Shown: piece after piece, positions 8,198 through 15,575 of the stretch
Position numbering within the stretch: the stretch's first letter is position 1
Layout: every line of letters begins with the position of its first letter
Source of the DNA: CAWCUU01 sp963798855
GTDB lineage: Bacteria > Gemmatimonadota > Gemmatimonadetes > Longimicrobiales > RSA9
Assembly (NCBI GenBank): GCA_963798855.1
Contig: CAWCUU010000001.1
Coordinates: forward strand, 186,001-250,000
Length of the DNA: 64,000 nucleotides
Reading direction: 5' to 3'
Program-made: the position numbers and the translations under genes
Notes under the pieces: model-generated
What the model saw: only the letters and a program-made list of their open reading frames with translations
Database searches by the model: none
Told to the model about the DNA's origin: nothing

Positions 8198-8285
8198 GGC
8201 GGGCGCGGGCCCTGGCGGGCCCGGGCGCCTGCGGGGCGCGCCGGCTTCGCGGCGGGCGCGGGCCCTGGCGGGCCCGGACGCCTGC
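8198..8285. repeat. Two 35-bp GC-rich direct repeats downstream of rnhB
   Basis: Units at 8198-8232 and 8251-8285 agree at 34 of 35 positions (core GCGGGCCCTGGCGGGCCC; one G/A difference). The first unit overlaps the end of a GCCCGC-TGC-GCGGGC hairpin just after the rnhB stop. The repeats contain GGGCCC palindromes and could form strong structures in RNA. They fill the gap between rnhB and the next gene. Confidence 0.8.
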
Positions 8286-8369
8286 ATGCTTGCGCGGGCA
8301 CCCGCATGGGTGAATGATCGTTCTCCACCCGCCTCCGCGAGGAGGCACGTCGCGGCTCCGACGGAGACC

Positions 8370-9263
8370 ATGATGCCGCACTTCGAGACCCACGAACTCC
8401 TGGATCGCAGGACCTTCCTCGGCGCACTCGCCGGCGGCCTCGCCGGTTGGGGTCTGCTCGCCTGCGACCGTCCCGCGTCCGCCGTGCGCGGTGCCGCCGT
8501 AGGCCGGCGCGGCGTCCAGCTCTACACCGTACGTACCCTGATGGAGCGGGACGTCGCCGGTACGCTCGAGCAGGTGGCCGCGATCGGCTATCGCGAGGTC
8601 GAGACCGCCGGGCTGTTCGATCTCACCCCCGCGGGGTTCCGGGACCTCCTCGACCGGTACGGGCTGGTTTCGCCCTCCTCCCATACGCCGCTCCAGGCGC
8701 TCCGCGAGGATCCGGATGGGTCGTTCGAGGCTGCGCAGACCCTGAACCAGGAGTGGGTGGTCGTCCCGTTCCTCGACGAGGAGGAGCGGACGCTCGAGGG
8801 ATTCCGCCGCGTGGCCGCCGACCTCAACCGCCTCGGCGCCCTCGCCCGCGATCGGGGCCTCCGCATGGCCTACCACAACCACGACTTCGAGTTCAAGCCG
8901 CTCGAAGGTGGCGGTCGCGGTTACGACGTCATCACCGGCGACACCGATCCTTCGCTGGTCGACCTGGAGCTGGACCTCTACTGGGTCACGAGGGGCGGCG
9001 AGGACCCCGTCGCGCTGTTCGGCCGCTACCCGGGCCGGTTCGCGCTCTGGCACGTGAAGGACATGGCCGACCGGAACGGCGCTCAGACGATGGCCTCCGT
9101 CGGTCAGGGCGAGATCGATTTCCCGCTGATCTTCTCCCATGCCGACGAGGCGGGGCTCCAACACGCATTCGTGGAGCACGACAACCCGGCAGACCCCCTG
9201 GCCAGCCTCCGGACGAGCTATCAGTATCTGCAGCAGATGGAAGCGTCGGCGTCCGGCGCGTAG
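8370..9263 (+). CDS. Tat-exported sugar phosphate isomerase/epimerase-like TIM barrel
   Basis: About 297 residues. The N terminus has a twin-arginine motif (LDRRTFLGAL) followed by a hydrophobic run and GLLAC, so export through Tat as a possible lipoprotein is predicted. The mature part is an AP-endonuclease-2/xylose-isomerase-like TIM barrel: GVQLYTVR, GYREVETAGLF, AYHNHDFEF, VDLELDLYWV, ALWHVKDM and AFVEHDNP hold the expected metal-binding Glu, His, Asp and Glu residues. Two adjacent ATGs (8370, 8373) follow GGAG; either could start. It is followed by the gluconate dehydrogenase subunit-3-like and GMC genes, the usual partners in periplasmic glycoside or sugar oxidation clusters. The sugar acted on is unknown. 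Confidence 0.8.
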   Translation: MMPHFETHELLDRRTFLGALAGGLAGWGLLACDRPASAVRGAAVGRRGVQLYTVRTLMERDVAGTLEQVAAIGYREVETAGLFDLTPAGFRDLLDRYGLVSPSSHTPLQALREDPDGSFEAAQTLNQEWVVVPFLDEEERTLEGFRRVAADLNRLGALARDRGLRMAYHNHDFEFKPLEGGGRGYDVITGDTDPSLVDLELDLYWVTRGGEDPVALFGRYPGRFALWHVKDMADRNGAQTMASVGQGEIDFPLIFSHADEAGLQHAFVEHDNPADPLASLRTSYQYLQQMEASASGA

Positions 9264-9275
9264 GGCACGATGGGC

Positions 9276-9305
9276 TTGACACCCCCGGGCGCTGCCCGGC
9301 AATTA
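9276..9305 (+). promoter_or_regulatory. TTGACA element with CCGGGC hairpin ahead of the dehydrogenase genes
   Basis: A perfect -35-like TTGACA at 9276-9281 is followed by CCGGGC-GCT-GCCCGG (9285-9299) and an AT-rich CAATTA at 9300-9305 (18-base spacer). It may be the promoter of the downstream operon, or the hairpin may be part of the transcription end of the preceding gene. The -10 match is poor, so confidence is low. Confidence 0.3.
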
Positions 9306-9404
9306 GGTGCACACCGCACATTCGAGCCGAGAGCCCGTTCATCGTGGCGTCACAACCCGAACGGGTGGGGGTGCGGAACATTCCCCGATCCCAGTCTGCA
9401 TCGC

Positions 9405-10124
9405 ATGGAAGAAACCCCTTATCTGATCACGCGTCGGGAGGCGCTGCGCCGCACCGCACTCCTGCTCGGCGGAACCCTCTCGGCGCCGACCATCGCAGGC
9501 GTGCTCGCCGGCTGCGGCTCCGACCGCTCCCGGGGCGCGGCGGCCCGCCCGACGGTGCTGACCGAGCGTCAACGCGAGCAGGTCGCGACGATCGCGGAGC
9601 ACATCATCCCGGAGACCGACACGCCGGGCGCGCGGGCCGTGAACGTGGACGCGTTCATCGACGAGATGCTGGCCCGATACTACCCCGCGGAGGAGCGGGA
9701 GCTGTTCCTTGCGGGACTCGCGAGCGTAGACGAGCGCGCGCGCCGGCAGCACTCGAGCCCGTTCCTGGAGTGCTCGCCCGAGCAGCAGCGGGATCTGTTG
9801 GTACTCCTGGACCGTGAGAGCCTCGGACCGGAGGCCCGGGCGGCGCTTCAGCCTGAGGAGCCGGATATCCGGGCACGCACGGACGCGAGCGGGTCGCCGC
9901 TCCCGCCGGAGGCGGCCGCGGACAGCGTGCGGTGGATCCACGGTGAAGTCTGGGAAGCGCACGACGAAGCGCGGCCGTTCTTCAGGACCATGAAGGAGCT
10001 GACGCTGGTGGGATACTACACGTCGAAGCCGGGGGCTACGGTGGAGCTGCGGCACGAAGCGGTACCGGGCCGGTGGGAGGGCTGCATCCCGTTCTCGCAG
10101 GTCGGAAGGACGTGGGCGGTATGA
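9405..10124 (+). CDS. Gluconate 2-dehydrogenase subunit 3-like protein (Tat signal)
   Basis: The chosen ATG (MEETPYLITRREALRR) gives 239 residues with a Tat signal (ITRREALRRTALLLGG) and a lipobox-like LAGCGS near residue 37. The mature region LTERQREQVATIAEHIIPET, then DAFIDEMLARYYP, matches the small subunit that accompanies flavin/GMC-type membrane-bound sugar dehydrogenases and helps their maturation or export. Upstream in-frame codons would add 45 residues without a signal, so they are rejected. Its stop overlaps the GMC start (ATGA), implying coupled translation and a shared complex in the periplasm. Confidence 0.85.
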   Translation: MEETPYLITRREALRRTALLLGGTLSAPTIAGVLAGCGSDRSRGAAARPTVLTERQREQVATIAEHIIPETDTPGARAVNVDAFIDEMLARYYPAEERELFLAGLASVDERARRQHSSPFLECSPEQQRDLLVLLDRESLGPEARAALQPEEPDIRARTDASGSPLPPEAAADSVRWIHGEVWEAHDEARPFFRTMKELTLVGYYTSKPGATVELRHEAVPGRWEGCIPFSQVGRTWAV

Positions 10125-11855
10125 GCGCGGCCAGCGGGTCGTCCGCGCCATTCATCTCGGTCCCGGCGCAGGACGAGTACGACGCGATCGTCGTGGGGTC
10201 GGGCGTCGCGGGTGGGTGGGCCGCGAAGGAGCTGTGCGCGAAGGGGCTCCAGGTCCTGATGCTGGAACGCGGGTACGCGTTGAAGCACGGCGAGTACCCG
10301 AACGAGTTCAAACAGCCGTGGGAGTTCGATTTTCGCGGTCGCGGCGACCGCCAGCTCTACGACGAGGAGTACCGGATCCAGAGTCAGTGCTACGCGTTCG
10401 GCGAGGCCACGCAGCACCTGTTCGTGAACGACAAGGAGCACCCGTACCTCTCACCGGTGGAAAAGCCCTACCGGTGGATCCGCGGCTACCATCTCGGGGG
10501 CCGCTCGCTCATGTGGGGCCGGCAGGTCTATCGCTGGGACGATCTGGACTTCGAGGCGAACGCGAAGGACGGCCACGGGGTGGACTGGCCGATCCGGTAC
10601 GCGGACATCGCGCCCTGGTACAGCCACGTCGAGCGATTCGTGGGCATCAGCGGGAACGTGGAGAAGTGGCCGCACTTCCCCGATGGCGAGTACCTGCCAC
10701 CGATGGAGATGAACTGCGGCGAGACGTTCGTGAAGGAGAACCTCCAGCGGGCGTATCCGGACCGGCTCCTCACGATCGGCCGGTCGGCCAACCTGACGCG
10801 GGCCCACAACGGCCGGGGCCCGTGCCAGTACCGGAGCCAGTGCGAGCGCGGCTGCTCCTTCGGAGCCTACTTCAGCAGCCTCAGCTCCACGCTCCCCGCG
10901 GCCCAGGCGACAGGGAACCTCACGGTGGTCACCGACGCCATCGTGCATTCGGTCGTCCACGACCCGGAGCGGAACCGCGCCAGGGGAGTTCGGGTCATCG
11001 ACGCGAAGACCATGGAGGAGCGGGAGTACACGGGCCGCCTCATCTTCCTCTGCGCGTCCACGCTCGGCACCGCGCAGATCATGCTCAACTCGACGAGCGA
11101 GCGGTTCCCGAACGGGATCGCCAACAGCAGCGGCGCGCTGGGTCATTACCTGATGGACCACGCGTTCCAGGCCGGCGCGAGGGGCGAGATCCCCGGCCTC
11201 ACCGACCGCTACTACTACGGTCGGCGCCCGAACGGCATATACATCCCGAAGTTCCGGAACCTGGGCGGTCCGGACTCGGACGGCCTGGACTTCCTCCGGG
11301 GCTACGGCTACCAGGGCGGCGCGAGCAGGGGCGGGTGGGAGGAGGGGATCGGTCGCACCGGGATCGGCGCAGAGCTCGAAGAGCTCGCTGCGGGAGCCGG
11401 GCCCGTGGTCAATGGGGCTGACGGCGTTCGCGGAATGCCTCCCTCGATACGAGAACCACGTCTCGCTCGACCCGGAGAAGACCGACCGCTGGGGCATCCC
11501 GCTGCTGCGGATCAGTGCCGGTTGGAGCGACAACGAGCGCCGGGCCCTCGTCGACGCGGCGGAGCAGGCTGCGGAAATGCTGGAGGCGGCGGGGTGCGTC
11601 GACGTGGAACCGCGCAACGACATGGCTCCGCCAGGGTTCTGTATCCACGAGATGGGCACCGCCCGGATGGGCCGGGACCCGAAGACGTCGGTCCTCAACG
11701 GTCACAACCAGGCCCACGACGTGCCCAACCTCTTCGTGACGGATGGCGCGTGCATGGCCAGCTCGGCGCACCACAATCCGTCCATCACCTACATGGCGCT
11801 GACCGCGCGGGCGGTGGCGTACGCCACCGAGGAGCTGAAGCGGCGGAACCTCTGA
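10121..11855 (+). pseudogene. GMC-family oxidoreductase interrupted by a single-base frameshift
   Basis: The 5' part encodes a flavoprotein with DAIVVGSGVAGGWAAKEL (FAD-binding), GYHLGGRSLMWGRQVYRWDD and CSFGAYFSSLSSTLPAA motifs. After about residue 427 the homologous C terminus (MGLTAFAECLPRYENHVSLD, CIHEMGTARMG, SSAHHNPSITYMALT with the catalytic His/Asn) continues one frame over. Removing one C from CCC at 11402-11404 joins GPW-SMGLTA and gives a 577-residue protein of family length. As written, the first frame instead runs into the next gene. It overlaps the subunit-3 gene by ATGA. Likely substrates are sugars or glycosides. It may be a sequencing error or a recent inactivation; the rest of the gene is undamaged, which favours error or a very young mutation. 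Confidence 0.85.
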
Positions 11856-11878
11856 GCGGGGCGGCGGGGAGGCAAGTA

Positions 11879-12304
11879 GTGCACACGGAGCACCTGCAGA
11901 ACGTGCGCGCCAAGGTGGTCATGCTGGGCTGGCTGATCGCGGTCGCCGTTGCGGCGCTGGTCTTCCTGCTGCTGGCCGCGAGCGGCGTGGACATGGAGGA
12001 CGCGGCCGGCGCGCTCGCGGCCATCGTGGCCGTCGCGGTGGGATTCGCCGCCGGCGGCTTCGTCGCCGGCTTCAAGGCGATGCACGCGCCGATCCTCCAC
12101 GGCATCGCGATGGGCCTCGCCTCCCTCGTGATCTGGTTCCTGCTCAACCTGTTCGTGGCCGGCCTGTTCCCGGCCGAGTGGGCGGGCACGAGTCCCGCGA
12201 CGGCGACGGGTCTCCTGCTCGAGCAGATCGTCGCGGCGGTGATCGGCGCCTGGGCCGGCTACGCCTCGGCGCTGAGAGGGCAGCCCGAGCCTGACGAGGG
12301 CTAG
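11879..12304 (+). CDS. Small four-helix membrane protein, unknown function
   Basis: GTG start at 11879 with GGGGAGG seven bases upstream; 141 residues. Four hydrophobic segments are visible (about 14-36, 44-68, 75-98 and 112-132), the second being Gly/Ala-rich (AAGGFVAGFKA), as in TIGR04086/YrzE-like small membrane proteins. It ends with a short acidic tail (QPEPDEG). It lies 23 bases after the GMC gene and may be co-transcribed. Because of the GMC frameshift, the written upstream frame reads straight into this gene without a stop, but the ribosome site here supports an independent protein. Function unknown. Confidence 0.65.
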   Translation: MHTEHLQNVRAKVVMLGWLIAVAVAALVFLLLAASGVDMEDAAGALAAIVAVAVGFAAGGFVAGFKAMHAPILHGIAMGLASLVIWFLLNLFVAGLFPAEWAGTSPATATGLLLEQIVAAVIGAWAGYASALRGQPEPDEG

Positions 12305-12360
12305 GGCGAGGGCCAGGGCCAAGGGCTAGGAGGGTAGGGAGAGGGGAGAGGGAGGGGTGG
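12296..12360. repeat. (NAGGGC)n hexamers grading into a G-run tract
   Basis: GAGGGC TAGGGC GAGGGC CAGGGC starts at the end of the preceding gene and is followed by CAAGGGC, TAGGAGGG, TAGGGAGAGGGG and AGAGGGAGGGG. At least eight runs of three or more G lie in about 60 bases, enough for one or two G-quadruplexes on the plus strand. The same hexamer family occurs at 40781-40810 on the other strand. Confidence 0.75.
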
Positions 12361-12370
12361 CGGCTCCGGG

Positions 12371-12565
12371 TCAGGCGGCGGGTCGGCTCGGTGCGCGGCG
12401 GCGCTCCGGCGGCAGGCATTCCGGGCAGTAAGGGTCCCCGCCCGTGATGCCGAGCTCGCCGTCCGATCGGGCCCAGATCGCTTCGTGTTCGCGTATCCAC
12501 GCGCCGCATCCTCCCTTGCAGACGTACGACACGACGCCGCTCACCGATATCCGGGGCTCCTCCAC
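12371..12565 (-). CDS. Small zinc-ribbon-like protein
   Basis: A 64-residue product from a GTG at 12565 preceded by AGGAGGAG. It contains YVCKGGCGAWI and DPYCPECLPPE, i.e. CxxxC and CxxC pairs about 30 residues apart, a likely zinc ribbon. A longer reading from an upstream ATG would add 41 residues that look random. The gene sits between the G-run tract and tRNA-Lys and reads away from the tRNA. No family name is recognised. The strong ribosome site and the Cys pairs are the main support. Confidence 0.5.
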   Translation of the reverse strand: MEEPRISVSGVVSYVCKGGCGAWIREHEAIWARSDGELGITGGDPYCPECLPPERRRAPSRPAA

Positions 12566-12690
12566 TACTCCTCCTGATGTTCGAGACCTCGGGCCGCCGG
12601 TGCGGCGGCCACGCAGAAGGTCAGAGGCAATTGATGGGCCGTCGGTACGGACGCGACGATGACACGGGGCGGGCGCAGGCGTCGCCACCG

Positions 12691-12719
12691 TTGAAGTGGC
12701 TCCGGTGCCGGGCTAACTT
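12691..12719 (+). promoter_or_regulatory. Candidate promoter of tRNA-Lys
   Basis: TTGAAG (12691-12696), 17-base spacer, TAACTT (12714-12719). The expected start would fall at about 12725-12728, essentially at the first base of the mature tRNA, so either the tRNA has almost no 5' leader or the promoter is a different one. Confidence 0.35.
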
Positions 12720-12724
12720 CCCGC

Positions 12725-12796
12725 GGGCCGGTAGCTCAGTGGTAGAGCAACGGACTTTTAATCCGATGGTCGTGGGTTCGATCCCCACCCGGCCCA
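12725..12796 (+). tRNA. tRNA-Lys (anticodon TTT)
   Basis: A cloverleaf can be drawn by hand. The acceptor GGGCCGG pairs with CCGGCCC, the D arm is GCTC/GAGC around AGTGGTA, and the anticodon loop CTTTTAA carries TTT. The T arm is GTGGG-TTCGATC-CCCAC and the discriminator base is A. The top pair of the anticodon stem is an A-A mismatch (ACGGA against TCCGA). No CCA is encoded. It stands alone, not in a tRNA cluster. Confidence 0.95.
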
Positions 12797-12928
12797 TTGC
12801 CACGCTGTCGGCTCGCGTCGATCGCCGTTCGTGGGCCACACTCCGCCGCGCGATCGCGGCATACGTGCGACATCCAACCCGGCTGCACCTCTGGGAGACG
12901 TCGTGAGCCAAAAGCCTGGACGCTCCGG

Positions 12929-13051
12929 TTCGTGATCGAGGTTCGGTCCGGGCGGATCGCGTTCGTGGAGGGTTGGTACGTCGTTCCGCAGGCGCGTCGT
13001 GGCGGCGTCGGCCTTGCGCTGCTGGAAGCAGCCGAGGCCCGCCCGGACGCG
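12929..13051 (+). pseudogene. Remnant of a GNAT (aminoglycoside 6'-acetyltransferase-like) gene
   Basis: The plus strand encodes AFVEGWYVVPQARRGGVG-LALLEAAE, which matches the acetyl-CoA-binding motif A of GNAT N-acetyltransferases, especially the AAC(6')-like branch where EGWYV-P-ARR-GVG is typical. Only about 40 residues of similarity remain. The N-terminal half and the C-terminal third of the fold are missing, and no good start or ribosome site precedes the segment. It lies just after tRNA-Lys, in the gap before the small Lys-rich gene. It is best read as a decayed fragment. Confidence 0.55.
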
Positions 13052-13089
13052 GCCCTGCGGGGGGCAGGGACCGCACCGGGCCGAGTCCG

Positions 13090-13263
13090 TCAGATCTTGT
13101 GAATCTGGTTCGTGTCGGCGTTGAAGCGCACGTTCTTCATCCGCTTCACGCCGTCCTCGGTCTGCTTGTAGACCGTCTTCTTCGTGCGATCCGCGTCGTC
13201 CTTGTCGGACCAGAAGTAGCGGGTCGATCTGCCGTCCTTCTTATAGATCTTGATCCTGGCCAT
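13090..13263 (-). CDS. 57-residue Lys-rich conserved-looking small protein
   Basis: ATG at 13263 with an excellent CGGAGGTG ribosome site. The 57-residue product (starts MARIKIYKKDGRSTRYFWSD, ends NADTNQIHKI) is basic and Lys-rich, about 19% Lys in a genome that elsewhere prefers Arg, and has no hydrophobic segment. The pattern of charged and aromatic residues suggests a small beta-rich nucleic-acid-binding protein, but no family is recognised. It converges on the GNAT remnant and is divergent from the LolA-like gene; the 220-base divergent gap up to 13483 shows no other gene. Good translation signals make it likely real. Confidence 0.7.
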   Translation of the reverse strand: MARIKIYKKDGRSTRYFWSDKDDADRTKKTVYKQTEDGVKRMKNVRFNADTNQIHKI

Positions 13264-13483
13264 GAGCACCTCCGCTCGAGTGGAGAGGATTTCGAACCGC
13301 GCGCGGGCATTCGAAAAGAAATCCGGTAGGACGTGACTGATACCCGCGAGGCCGGCATTCGGTCCTCGCCGCCTTTCGCTGGCGCCGACGCCGGGCCGCG
13401 TGCCAGATTGGAGGCGCGTCGCCGCCGCCCGGTTCCGGGACGCTCCGGCTCCGCGATGCACCACCTGTGGACCCGGAGAAGCC

Positions 13484-14275
13484 ATGCACCGCTCGTCTGC
13501 CCTCCTGCTCGCCTACGCCGCGCTCGTCCCTCTGCTGATGGCCGTGCCCGCCGCCGGCGCGGGGTCGATCCTGCCCGGCCGCGCGATCGTTCAGCGCCGC
13601 GACAGCACGGGCGACGACGTGGTCCGCCTGATGCACGACCGCTATGTGGACAAGCGCTTCCGTACGCTCACCTTCACGCAGAGGACGGAGCGACCGGATC
13701 GCGACACGGAGACGTGGTACGAGGCGCTCGCGCCCGGAAGGCTGCGCATCGACATCGCCCCGCTGGACAGCATGAACGCGGTGATCTTCCGGGGCGATTC
13801 GCTCTATGTCTTCCGCAGCGGACAGCCGGTCGGGGGCCGGCCGTTCTTCCACCCGCTTCTGCTGTTGCTGGACGACGTATACTTCGCGGAGCCGAGCGAG
13901 TCGGCGGCGAAGCTGCGCGAGAACGGCTTCGATCTGGACCTGATGCACCACGACGAATGGCAGGGGCACCCGGTCTACGTAGTCGGCGCGGTAGAGGGCG
14001 ACAGCGTCTCGAATCAATTCTGGGTGGACACGAATCGGCTGATCACGCTGCGCGTCATCCAGAAGAGTGACGAGGATGGCTCACATCGCGATGACACCTG
14101 GATCGGCGGACATCGCGCGATCGGTGGCGGCTGGGCCGAGACAGAGGTGCTCTTCCACCGCGACGGTGAGCTGCTGCAGCGCGAGTCGTACAGCGATCTC
14201 CACGCGGGCATGGACTTAGAGCCGGGGCTGTTCGCGGTCGATGCGTATCGGCCGCCGACCTGGATGAAGAACTGA
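13484..14275 (+). CDS. Exported LolA-like lipoprotein-carrier-fold protein
   Basis: 263 residues from an ATG preceded by CGGAGAAG. A Sec signal peptide is clear (MHRSSALLLAYAALVPLLMA, cleavage near AAGAG). The mature part (FRTLTFTQRTERPDRDTETW, APGRLRIDIAP, GDSLYVFRSG, GHPVYVVGAVEGDSVSNQFW) resembles the open beta-barrel of LolA/LolB and related periplasmic carriers of lipoproteins or lipids, without the usual genomic partners (no ftsK or lolB nearby). It probably acts in the periplasm. Its TGA overlaps the ATG of the next gene by one base, so the two are translationally coupled. Confidence 0.6.
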   Translation: MHRSSALLLAYAALVPLLMAVPAAGAGSILPGRAIVQRRDSTGDDVVRLMHDRYVDKRFRTLTFTQRTERPDRDTETWYEALAPGRLRIDIAPLDSMNAVIFRGDSLYVFRSGQPVGGRPFFHPLLLLLDDVYFAEPSESAAKLRENGFDLDLMHHDEWQGHPVYVVGAVEGDSVSNQFWVDTNRLITLRVIQKSDEDGSHRDDTWIGGHRAIGGGWAETEVLFHRDGELLQRESYSDLHAGMDLEPGLFAVDAYRPPTWMKN

Positions 14276-14562
14276 TGGACCGCGAGGAGGCGCTCGATGC
14301 GCTCGGCCGGTTCCTGATCCCGCTGCGCGAGTTGCCGTACTCCGAGCTGCGGAGACGGACCGCAGATGGAGTGATCGACATCCACGAGGTCGTGGGCGCA
14401 TCCGGGGCGACGTACCAGATCGAGATCCAGTACTTCTGGGACGGCAGTCCCAAGCGGAGCGTGCGGGTGCTCGGCGCTGTGGACGACGGCGGGCTGCGCG
14501 CGCTGATGCCGCTCGCCGGCGACTTCATCAAGGCGCCCAATGGCAGGTTCGTCGGGGAGTAG
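14275..14562 (+). CDS. 95-residue protein of unknown function
   Basis: The ATG overlaps the preceding TGA (TGATG). The soluble product begins MDREEALDALGRFLIPLREL and contains TYQIEIQYFWDGSPKRSVRV and ALMPLAGDFIKAPNGRFVGE, an alpha-then-beta arrangement without signal peptide or cysteines. The family is not recognised. Position within the LolA-like/lipoprotein cluster suggests co-expression only. A 23-base overlap with the next gene supports a continuous transcript. Confidence 0.6.
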   Translation: MDREEALDALGRFLIPLRELPYSELRRRTADGVIDIHEVVGASGATYQIEIQYFWDGSPKRSVRVLGAVDDGGLRALMPLAGDFIKAPNGRFVGE

Positions 14563-15265
14563 ACGCGCCGACGTGAGGGGCCAGCCCACCGCCGACCCAT
14601 CGGGCCGCGCACTCTCACGCACCCGCGTCAGCGTCCTCTGCGTCGGAACGCTGATCACTACCGTGGCGGGCTGCGACGGGATGGACACGGCATCCCGGGC
14701 CGGCGTCGGCGCGTCCGGCCTGCCCCTCACCCCGGCGGGAGCGTTCGCGTCCGGCCTCGCCCGACCGAGCCCCGACGCCGGAGATTGCGCCGGACCGGGC
14801 GGGGCGGAGCTGCCGCGCTACTGGCTGGCGATCGAGACCGGCAGGGAGGATGTCCCCGGCGTCGTCGTGCGGTTCCCGATGGGCTACCAGGCCCGTAGGC
14901 GGTCGATCCCCGACCTGCTCGAGCCGGACTCGAACCGTCTCTTCGCAGAGCTCGGCATGTGGGGAACGGGAGGCGGCGCACAGCCGGATCGCTGGATCGA
15001 GCTCGGGCTCTCGACCTCGGAAGGATACCCGACGATCGGGGGATTGCGGCAGGTTCGACTGGTCGAGTGTCGGGACAGCGCGGGACCCGGGATCCTGCGC
15101 GCGGCGGTGATCGTGGCGAGCGACTCCGCCGGGCTCGACCGCTACTTTTTCAGCTCATACCGCGACCTCATCCCCGGCGTCTGGCTACAGATGTTCGGCG
15201 AGGCTCTGGCGGAGGACGAGCTTCGCCTCCAGCTCGACGCTGCGCGCAGCGTTCGGCTGCCGTGA
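14540..15265 (+). CDS. Putative exported lipoprotein, unknown function
   Basis: 241 residues. After an unusually long n-region (about 27 residues) comes SVLCVGTLITTVAGC, a lipobox-terminated signal; a GTG at 14573 would shorten this n-region and may be the true start. The mature region has VVRFPMGYQARRRSIPDLLE and DSAGLDRYFFSSYRDLIPGV, and a C-terminal helix (EDELRLQLDAARSV). No known domain is recognised. It overlaps the 3' end of the 95-residue gene and abuts the next membrane protein (TGATG). Confidence 0.5.
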   Translation: MAGSSGSRRADVRGQPTADPSGRALSRTRVSVLCVGTLITTVAGCDGMDTASRAGVGASGLPLTPAGAFASGLARPSPDAGDCAGPGGAELPRYWLAIETGREDVPGVVVRFPMGYQARRRSIPDLLEPDSNRLFAELGMWGTGGGAQPDRWIELGLSTSEGYPTIGGLRQVRLVECRDSAGPGILRAAVIVASDSAGLDRYFFSSYRDLIPGVWLQMFGEALAEDELRLQLDAARSVRLP

Positions 15266-15558
15266 TGGACCCCGCCGTCGGCTGGCGATCTCCGGCGCGC
15301 TGGGCCCGGATCGGCATCACGATCCAGTTTCTCGCCCTGGTTCGTACGCTGGCCGAGTACTTCCGCCTGAAGCACGTGCGTCTCGGCCACTTCACGCTCT
15401 CCACCGGGGAGCCGTACGTGGTCGGCGCGCTGATCGCGGCGGTGCTCTGCTGGGTCGCGGTGTCGCTGTATTTCCTGCGCCGGTACCGCTCCAGCGCGGC
15501 GGTCGCCGGCGCGACCGTGCTGGTCCTGCTCGTCTACAGGTTCTTCGTGATGGGCTGA
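15265..15558 (+). CDS. Small membrane protein with three hydrophobic segments
   Basis: 97 residues starting at an ATG that overlaps the preceding stop. Hydrophobic segments occur at about 16-30 (weak, ITIQFLALVRTLAEY), 50-70 (VVGALIAAVLCWVAVSLYFL) and 78-95 (AVAGATVLVLLVYRFFVMG). No family is recognised. It is the last gene of the 13.5-15.6 kb plus-strand group and converges on the M28 peptidase gene with a 17-base gap lacking a visible terminator. Confidence 0.55.
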   Translation: MDPAVGWRSPARWARIGITIQFLALVRTLAEYFRLKHVRLGHFTLSTGEPYVVGALIAAVLCWVAVSLYFLRRYRSSAAVAGATVLVLLVYRFFVMG

Positions 15559-15575
15559 GCCCGCCCGGGCGCCAT

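Noticed and set aside
11390..11415. Programmed frameshift in the GMC gene
   Set aside because: No slippery heptamer, internal ribosome-like purine run or downstream pseudoknot is evident; a simple extra C in CCC explains it.
12725..12796. tRNA-Lys as an active attachment site of a genomic island
   Set aside because: No repeat of the tRNA 3' end and no integrase or phage gene was seen in the window.
13090..13263. Antitoxin or toxin of a TA pair
   Set aside because: No partner small gene overlaps or abuts it; the sequence matches no TA family I know.
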